A DNA stretch of 64,000 nucleotides from contig CM057003.1 of NCBI GenBank assembly GCA_029891345.1, forward strand, positions 7,296,709-7,360,708. Reading direction: 5' to 3'. A model generated the notes under the pieces. That model saw only the letters and a program-made list of their open reading frames with translations. It was not told the DNA's origin and made no database searches. The DNA is from Dryococelus australis (lineage: Eukaryota > Arthropoda > Insecta > Phasmatodea > Phasmatidae). Positions 57,220 through 64,000 of this stretch are shown here, piece by piece (the first letter of the stretch is position 1; each line of letters starts with the position of its first letter). The position numbers were made by a program, and so were the translations under genes.

Positions 57220-58060
57220 ATTCTGAGTAAGTGGAAAATTCGTGATTCGTGGTTGCAGGTTTCAAGTTCCTGTGGAATCGAGGGTACGTTATACGCAGGA
57301 GGAAACTAGTGGACTTTTTTTTTATCCTGTAGAGTTGTGGGCGGTGATGAAAAATGAAAATATTATCGCCGGAAGGAATTGTCAACGGATGCCGTTTCCC
57401 AGTGTAGAGATTCGCATGGAAGTAAAAAAAAAAAGGGGGGGTGGGCGGGGGAGGGATGAAATTGCCGAAGGGAATGTCTCTAGCCCTCGTTCTCAAGGAA
57501 TCCCGACGCCCGGGGAATGATTTAACATCCCGGCGAATCACATCGCAGTTTCGCGAGGCAGCACTACGAAGGGGAAAGGGTTTCTCTCGGTCGTTTCTCC
57601 AAACTCGACTTCGTCGGCGCGTTATCAATGAGGTCGGTTTCTACTCGCCCGAAAACACATCGGTTCGGTGCGACCGCCCGCCGAATCTGAATTTCAAAAC
57701 ACCACCACCACCACCACCCGGCTTCTTCAAATTCGTTAGGTTTCCTTGCCGTTGCTTTGACTTCGAGGAATTTACACTCAACGCTTTCGCACCCTCCCCC
57801 CCACCCCGATGTATCACCGGCTTTCTCTTTTCTCCCCCCTCGAGAACCAACAGAGAATATTTTATTTTTTTTTTTTCATCGCCTACTCGCTTTCTGTTCA
57901 TACAACTTTTGATGTGAAACGCAATCTGTTTATCTTCCAATTTTTTTATTTTATTTCCCCTCGTGCGTGATAGAGCCGTAAATATTAAATCGCGCTGGAG
58001 AGATGCGAAAGCAAATTGAAGCTGTGAAGATGAGTTTCCTGTCTCTGGTAATTCAGACAA
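57220..58060. other. GC-richer, CpG-containing stretch with overlapping frames
   Basis: This is one of the GC-richest parts of the window, with frames of up to 158 codons on the plus strand (57441-57917) and 139 and 136 codons on the minus strand. They overlap in several phases, carry homopolymer-derived proline, glycine and phenylalanine runs, and show no domain. A run of CAC/CCA trinucleotides occurs at about 57702-57718. I favour composition over coding. Confidence 0.4.
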
Positions 58061-58383
58061 ACATAATCTGTTTCGAAAGTTTTTTTTTTTTTTTCCTGGA
58101 GCGCTGTTCAGCTGTTTACGGGAAACTGTGTGATGTAAAGAATATTTTGTGTGTTATTAAGTGAAGATTTTTTTAGTAGGCCTAACACTTAAATTGGCAG
58201 TAAAATAAGTAAATATTTATAAGTTTATCATGGGTAAACTATTACAAATTCTTAAGCTTTGCATTACACACGGTAAATCCTTATAGACTAAACGAGATCA
58301 ATAACTATTCAGTCTGTGATAATGCACTACCTATCATGAGAGCCAAATAGAACTTACCCCTGTGCCATACATATTTTTAGATA

Positions 58384-58807
58384 TAGGCTGTCCACGGTAA
58401 AGTGAGTACTTTTGAAAGCCCTGCTTAAGATCTACTTGTATGCAAGTTGTGTATTCCCCCGCCTGACGTAAAATTATCATTGCCACGGGCCTCATCACGT
58501 TATTCAGGCGTCCGACAAGTGAAATTATGAAATTATTAGTACAATAAATATTTTACAAATCTGCTCATTTTTACACTTCGATGCATAAAAAAAAAAAACA
58601 AAGCGAAAGAAATTATTTAAGTTGTCAAAAATGGTTACCTAACAATTTTTATTTGACGTTAACATACGGTCTACATCCCATCCATCGTTACCAACTTTAC
58701 TGGACGCATGTCACTTAGGACGCCCGTTAAAATATACGCAGGTAGGGGAAGTAATATTTTTCTAAGGTTGATTTTTAAAAAGTGCTCACTTTATCGTGAA
58801 CAGCCTT
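58384..58807 (+). mobile_element. Family A MITE, about 424 bp, reference copy
   Basis: The termini are TAGGCTGTCCACGGTAAAG and TCACTTTATCGTGAACAGCC. TA precedes the left end, and the right end reads GCCTTTAG. The interior lacks coding capacity and contains an A12 tract at about 58588. I used it as the family reference. Confidence 0.9.
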
Positions 58808-58906
58808 TAGCAGTGGGCTGCTGGTACTTTACTGTTATTATCATAGCATGGTTATTTAACACCAATATATATATATATACTCTACTGCGAGTTTATCACT
58901 GCGTGG

Positions 58907-59094
58907 CCTACCTCTCGTGGCGCGGTCGGTGCGTGCGCCATCGGGTATGGGGCTGGAAGGTTCTCGGATCGAATCCCGGTTAAGGCATGGGTGTTAGTTT
59001 AAGTCATGTCATTAGTTAGTTTGCAAGCCATCTGCTTATAAGTCTTCAGGCAACACAGCAGGGGACGTTAATAAGCCCTATACAATATAATAAA
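58907..59094 (+). mobile_element. Second tRNA-like SINE family, exact 9-bp target duplication
   Basis: The head region GTGGCGCGGTCGGTGCGTGC and the B-box-like GGATCGAATCCCGG give it tRNA character. The tail ends TATACAATATAATAAA. ACTGCGTGG occurs exactly at 58898-58906 and 59095-59103. Confidence 0.85.
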
Positions 59095-59103
59095 ACTGCG
59101 TGG

Positions 59104-60204
59104 TTTTACTTCTGTCATGGCTTTTCTGTGGTCCAAACATTGATGAATAGGACGGCGCTGTTTTTTTTTTAAATTTATATCTCCTAGGAAGTAATTATTT
59201 TGATAAAAATTTGTCTTATAAATTTATACCAGTGACTATTCGTAAAACAAATCTCTGAATAATCCATACTTAATACTTTTAACCGAAGAGTGGATTATAA
59301 AATTGCATAACATAGCGTTACACTATTCAGAGGTGCAAATCAATGCTCTCAGCTATGGTTTCGTTTGGAGATAGATTAGGTCCTGTATCTTTCATGTTTG
59401 AAAGGGTCAGCGCTCTCATGTGTCAAGATTTAGCAATTTTAAGCAAATTACTTCTCAGACACGCTTCAAAACAACATAGATTCGGTTTTTGTTTAGATAA
59501 CGGTTTAAAAATGTTTTAAGCGTTTGCGGGCTAACTAAGAACGGATAGTAAACTACGCACTGAAATATTCGTGGACTGGAAAAGGAGGAAAATGGCATCA
59601 TATGCTCACAGTACGTTTAAAAAATGTCAATAAAGTTCTCTTTCATCTATTATTGACAAATATATTCGCAGATCCATGGAAATATTCACAAGTATGCTAC
59701 TCTTCAAAATCAGAATGACTGCCAGACAAAGAACTCTTAATTATCGAAACAAAACGTGGGGAAATTCCGAATCAGATATCAAGACTGCAGTTAATGCTCA
59801 TGATCTGCAGAACCAACAATAATCTGAAGAAAAAAAAAGCAGTATTGTTTATGCTTTTGTTTCATGCAGTGTTATGAAGTCATCGCCATAGTTCACGCTT
59901 TTGATAAGCGAGCTAACAAATCACGTGGTAATAATAGCCTTATTTAGACAAATATTTTGCAATTTGTTTTCATTTAATTATCGTAATAATGGATATTTAT
60001 TTTTTATTTCAAAATGAATTTAAATTTTAGTTAGGAAAATGAAAAACAACATACTCATCCAGTATTCGTACAGCAGTGATGAGCGTGTTCGCTTACGTTT
60101 ACATTTTCAACCCACCCACGTTTTAATATGAATAAAATAACTTCAATATAATGGTTGCATTAAAACTAGATTAGAGTACGTGTGTGAACATATTAAAGTA
60201 CGTA
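59104..60204. other. No recognised feature, AT-rich
   Basis: No shared repeat or gene is supported. Confidence 0.4.
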
Positions 60205-60449
60205 TGAGCTATTCACGGTAAAGTGAGCACTTTCGAAAGCCCTCTCATTTGAAATAATAGTAAAAAATATATATATATATTTGATTATAGCCTTAGACTT
60301 TATCTTCCGGTTGCGATGGAACATACACACACTCTTTATTACTTACATGGCAGTAATTATTTGAAAAGGTGGTTAAAGATTAAGAAATGGATGACAGCTA
60401 AACGTAACTAGGACCTCAAAAGTGCTCACTTTATCATGAACAGCCGCAT
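60205..60449 (+). mobile_element. Family B MITE with expanded AT run
   Basis: The left terminus is TGAGCTATTCACGGTAAAG and the right is TCACTTTATCATGAACAGCC. TA precedes the left end. An AT dinucleotide run at about 60268-60280 explains the extra length. Confidence 0.83.
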
Positions 60450-60685
60450 ACTTACATTAACGCATTTGCACGCGGTATTTTTTTTTTTACTACCAGAAAA
60501 TCAGTTAAATTTTGGGGTACAGAGAGTGCCACGGTGCACCGCGCATGTTCACTCTACCCCATTTTGAGTACGCCACTGGACGATGAATTAATCTTCTCAG
60601 GACCTACTACCTAAGCAAGATTCAATCATACGTAAGAAACATGAGAATGCAAGATACTCTCACGCCAAAATATGTATCGCTGATA

Positions 60686-60828
60686 TAGGTGGTTCAGGAT
60701 AAAGTGAGCACTTTTGAGGCACTAATTACATTTTCTTTTCAGACATTTTTTATTGTTTAACCAGATTTTTAAATAAATATTGCCAAGAACGTAATAAACA
60801 CAGTATTTATATTCCACCGCACTCTTGG
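60686..60828 (-). mobile_element. Family B MITE, truncated
   Basis: TAGGTGGTTCAGGATAAAGT is followed by reversed family B sequence, matching 36935-37075 closely (GAGGCACTAATTACATTTTC and ATTCCACCGCACTC), and stops abruptly near 60828. Confidence 0.8.
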
Positions 60829-61574
60829 TTTTTTTTAAAAATAGTTTTGTACACAGAAAAGTACAACATAACTCTAATAGTAAAAAGTGATTATAGATAA
60901 CCAGACTTACATATGCTACAGTCTCAACGGTACTAAAAGGAGACAGAAAACACGGACGGCGAAAAAAAAAACACACTTACCAGTGTACTGTAGAGACCTG
61001 TCTGACAGGAGTCCAGCATGCTAACCGCATCAGCGACGCGTCCCAGTGCGGGCGGCAAAGAAATGCTAATCGCAACAGGAATTACTATGTGGGGGGGAGG
61101 GGGGGATGGGAAGTTTGTTAATTAGCACGGACAAGCTTCCCGTACATGCTGTACGAGTTTTCCCCCAAACCGCAAGTAACACTCTTCCGACCAGCATCGG
61201 AGCATTGGCTTGTCGTGTAGTTTCCCCCGGGTAGAGGGGGAGGGGGGACACAGGCGTCATCGGGGGACGGTTCGACGACGAGGCGTGTGTGTGTGTGGGG
61301 AGGGGGTGGAGGTGGGTGTACAAAACTTTACCGGGTCCCGGCGAAAACCGAGACCGAACAGTTAATTCCACCGGGAACACGCTGTGGGCGGGGCCCCGCG
61401 TTGTCGTCGATGTACGAGAGAGGGAGGGAGGGGGGTCGACACCCCGCGTAAAGGGGTGAGTGTACCCCCCAAGGATCTGATCAAGAATAAAACCGAGCAC
61501 GCAAACCGCGGCAGGTACTCTAGAGTGCGCATGTTAGCCACTCCGTTTTCCCGACCGTGGAGGGGGAAATGCGT
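60829..61574. other. Unassigned, GC-rich from 61060
   Basis: It has G-rich tracts at 61091-61108 and a GTGTGTGTGTG run near 61288. The overlapping frames on both strands (61066-61500 minus and 61384-61818 plus) are compositional or run into the SINE. Confidence 0.4.
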
Positions 61575-61798
61575 GGAGTTGAGAGGTTTTGGGCGGCCCT
61601 TAACATCGGGGTCTCGAGAGCTGATGAGGGTGGAGCGAGGTGAGTGTGGAGCAGCGCCGCTGTGCAAGGGCGAGGGGAAACGGGAGATCCCCCCATGGAT
61701 CCACGCGCTTAAACCCGGGACCGACCTCGCCGGAGATCGAACTCGGTTCGCCTTGTTGGGAGGTGCGAGCGCTATAGCCACTACGTCACCGCGGCCCC
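61575..61798 (-). mobile_element. tRNA-derived SINE, rearranged minus copy
   Basis: The minus-strand head is GGGGCCGCGGTGACGTAGTG, with a B-box-like GAGTTCGATCTCC. The body and tail are as in the family, but the middle is replaced by a short unrelated GC-rich stretch at about 61690-61730. Confidence 0.82.
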
Positions 61799-64000
61799 TA
61801 ATAGTGCTATCGGAATAACCTGGATATGATTTGAGGTTAGAAACACTGTTTACCCCAGTGGATTTTTTGGAACTGTGTTACACATCCTTTGGCGTAGTTT
61901 TGATGCAACTATAACATATTAAAAGTTAGCTAAAGAGTTTTATTCTTACGAAAGCGAGGGTCTGTTGTAAATCTAAATGATGAACATACAAGAGAACCAC
62001 TGCTAGAACATGTGATTTTGACTGTTTTATTGGCGCTCCTATGCGAACGTATGATAGGTTTATATGCAGTAGATAAAAAATCGGTGTGCCTTACATTTAG
62101 TTCATGATTAGGACGCGAGCCTGTTATTCAGGCGGTTTTCTAGCCGACTTTTGAAAAAAAAAAAAAAACCCTCCACGTTTACGGCTAAAATATGGGCGAT
62201 AATGTTGGCAACTAATTTCACAAAGTAGTTCTATGCATTATTAAAATTTTCGTAAGTACTGAAATTTGTTATTTTTTGTATATAGACTCTAAAGAATTGG
62301 GTGAATAATAGCATATTTGTATTTATAACAATTTCACTGTATATGTTGATCGTCATTTGTGTACCAGTCAATAAGCCTTAGGGTTATTTAACACTGAGTG
62401 GAAGGATAGTCATTGCTCGGAAAGAAAGGAATAAGAAGGCTCTCAATTCACTAAATTTATCCACCAACCAGCGATAGCTAACCACTATAACAGCTATAAA
62501 AGTTGCTCTTTTATAGGCAACTTGCGCTCTTTCTCAAAATTTCTTCCACAATTCGCCCCAAAACTGTTTCATGAAACACTTTAAAACTTGCTCTATATGT
62601 AATATTTTCCACACATGCCATTTATATGATTTCAACTGCCTATGTAAATTTTATTTTTCTTAACACGTAAGATTTTTAAAACTTAGATGTATGGTGGCAA
62701 TAATAATTATGTGTAGTTTTGATAGGATAGTTCATTTTTCATTGTGTATTTATTCTTATAAAATTAATATTTATTTTTCGTGTGATCTCAATTTTGTAAG
62801 TCTTTCTACTTTTTATTGTATTATGTCTCAGTTCCGAGATTACGTATTCTTTGGTTTTTCTTCATTTAGATCGTTAGAAGTGGTTCATGTGGGTGGTTTG
62901 AATAGATTTGACCCCATTGGCCCGCAGGTTTAAATCCTGATTATTGATTGGCTGGCGCTATAGACCCCCTTAAACTAGCGTCAGTCTGCAGAGACTAACG
63001 CTCTCTTCGCTAGCAGCCTCCAACGACGTCAGACATACGGCAGGACCTCCCGTCTGAAGTGGACGGAGAGGTAGGACTTTAAAATAGTTTTAGGGTGTGT
63101 AGACGTGTCCCTGAACCAACTTTAAAGTAATCTTGTAACCAGCAATGGAGTTTGTGTCAATGGTCGCCCATTCGCGAGGTTAAGTGGTCAAGAGCTAGAT
63201 AGTTTAAACATGCTGTCTACGTACGTGTAGAGCGGAGTTCCACGTATCTCCACCTTAATCCTGCTACGCCAAGTCCTGCAAGAGCATCCTACCTTCAATC
63301 CGCTTGGTGATTAAAAGATAAGTCATACCAAAAGATCTGACATTTTCATCTGGACCTAATTTTATTTACAGTTTGATTCACCTTGATGTCCGTTAGCATC
63401 AGTACACAAGCGACGCCATCTTGATATTTATAAGTACGTAAATTTCCAGCACACATACGCCCACTGCAGAACCTGTGATGAGAGTAGTTTCTACCAGAGC
63501 TAGACTTTTTAGTGAGAACACAATTTGTTTTATCGTAATATTTACTACAAATAACAGTTTAAATAATTTGATTTTGAAATCAGTATATTCAGACTCTGGC
63601 AAGCTATGTCACGTAACTGTAAAAGGGTTCAAGTAAGCTAGGCATGACCACTTTTAGCGTTGTTAGGATAGTGTGTTGTTTTATAGTTTTTCTCATATTC
63701 CAATCAGGTTTTTTAATTATTTCTGATTCAAACAATTAAAATACAAAAGTAAATGAAAAGTACAATAAATCAAATTTATTCAAGGGGTGTATCTGTTTTG
63801 TCTTTTTCTCTACTGTAGTGTCAAGTTAACCTGTTTCTTACCCAGGGTCTTACATATGTGTTTACTAGAGTTTTCAATTGTCTGCCTTATTTTGACGTAC
63901 ATACATAAATGGTGTACGTGCCAAATGCTAGTTCCTAGAGAGTGCTAATGGTAATAAACTTGTTCCCCTGCCGGCCCAGGACTGCACCGGGCAATTATAC
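61799..64000. other. Unassigned stretch to window end
   Basis: It is mostly AT-rich, with a GC-richer part at 62930-63320. The frames 62691-62933 and 63399-63602 have no recognisable domain, and no shared repeat was found. Confidence 0.4.

Noticed and set aside
57441..57917. 158-codon plus-strand frame
   Set aside because: It overlaps two long minus-strand frames, contains homopolymer-derived Pro and Phe runs and has no recognisable motif.
61384..61818. 144-codon frame overlapping another on the minus strand
   Set aside because: Its second half is SINE sequence and its first half is GC-rich low-complexity DNA.

Overview
This window looks like intergenic or intronic DNA from an animal nuclear genome, most likely an arthropod and probably an insect. 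It is AT-rich, has no operon-like gene packing, and carries tRNA-derived SINEs, TA-flanked MITEs, Tc1/mariner relics and a LINE ORF2 fragment of the I/Jockey/R1 kind. I cannot name the species. I found no complete host protein-coding gene, no cellular RNA gene and no CRISPR array. The one weak host-gene candidate is a CpG-rich stretch with a YY1/Pho-type GCCGCCATTTT site at 16195-16430, upstream of a basic reading frame at 16432-16710 that could be a first exon.

Nearly everything that can be identified is mobile-element sequence. (1) A dominant MITE group has termini TAGGCTGTTCACGGTAAAG / CTTTACCGTGAACAGCCTA and TA target duplications. It has two internal sequences: family A (about 425 bp; near 1, 2879, 3309, 33611, 35125, 37948, 50146/50760, 55642, 58384) and family B (about 238 bp; 496, 20068, 36935, 41914, 47245, 47973, 60205, 60686). 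(2) Family C (about 630 bp complete, with weaker but related-looking ends) lies at 355, 1722 and 48832, with a scrap near 29005; the first copy holds a precisely nested family B insertion. (3) A tRNA-derived SINE of about 255 bp occurs at 4113, 6271, 9259, 18826, 21648, 31763, 34490, 34782, 53677 and 61575, several with clear 10-15 bp target duplications. (4) A second tRNA-like SINE is at 43550 and 58907. (5) Coding relics are a deleted Tc1 element with a broken DD34E transposase end (20541-21108), a mariner-like element with about 190-bp inverted ends and a degraded transposase tail (30894-31630), and a LINE ORF2 C-terminus with a Cx2Cx7Hx4C finger (about 45100-45920). (6) Non-coding DNA-transposon-like structures are a 3-kb foldback element (27033-30053), a hAT-like element (38902-40348), an almost perfect 460-bp palindrome (44128-44590), a CACTGTAAAAA-ended element (4731-5323) and a 129-bp MITE abutting a family C end (49465-49593).

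Layout: 0-6.5 kb is dense in MITEs and SINEs. From 6.5 to 15 kb there is mostly unassigned AT-rich DNA with one SINE and a 14-bp minisatellite. From 15 to 24 kb there are GC-rich patches, the exon candidate, two intact SINEs and the Tc1 relic. From 24 to 32 kb lie the foldback and mariner elements, followed by a perfect 59-bp x 3 tandem repeat. From 33 to 50 kb there are many MITEs, the hAT-like element, the palindrome and the LINE fragment. From 50 to 64 kb there are older MITE and SINE copies, CpG-rich patches and long unassigned stretches. The open reading frames of 60-160 codons scattered through the window are in general chance frames in repeats or low-complexity GC-rich DNA.

I did not find a new biological system. 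The most informative content is the transposon stratigraphy: nested and abutting insertions, short non-autonomous families with no visible autonomous partner, and inverted pairs that could form long RNA hairpins.
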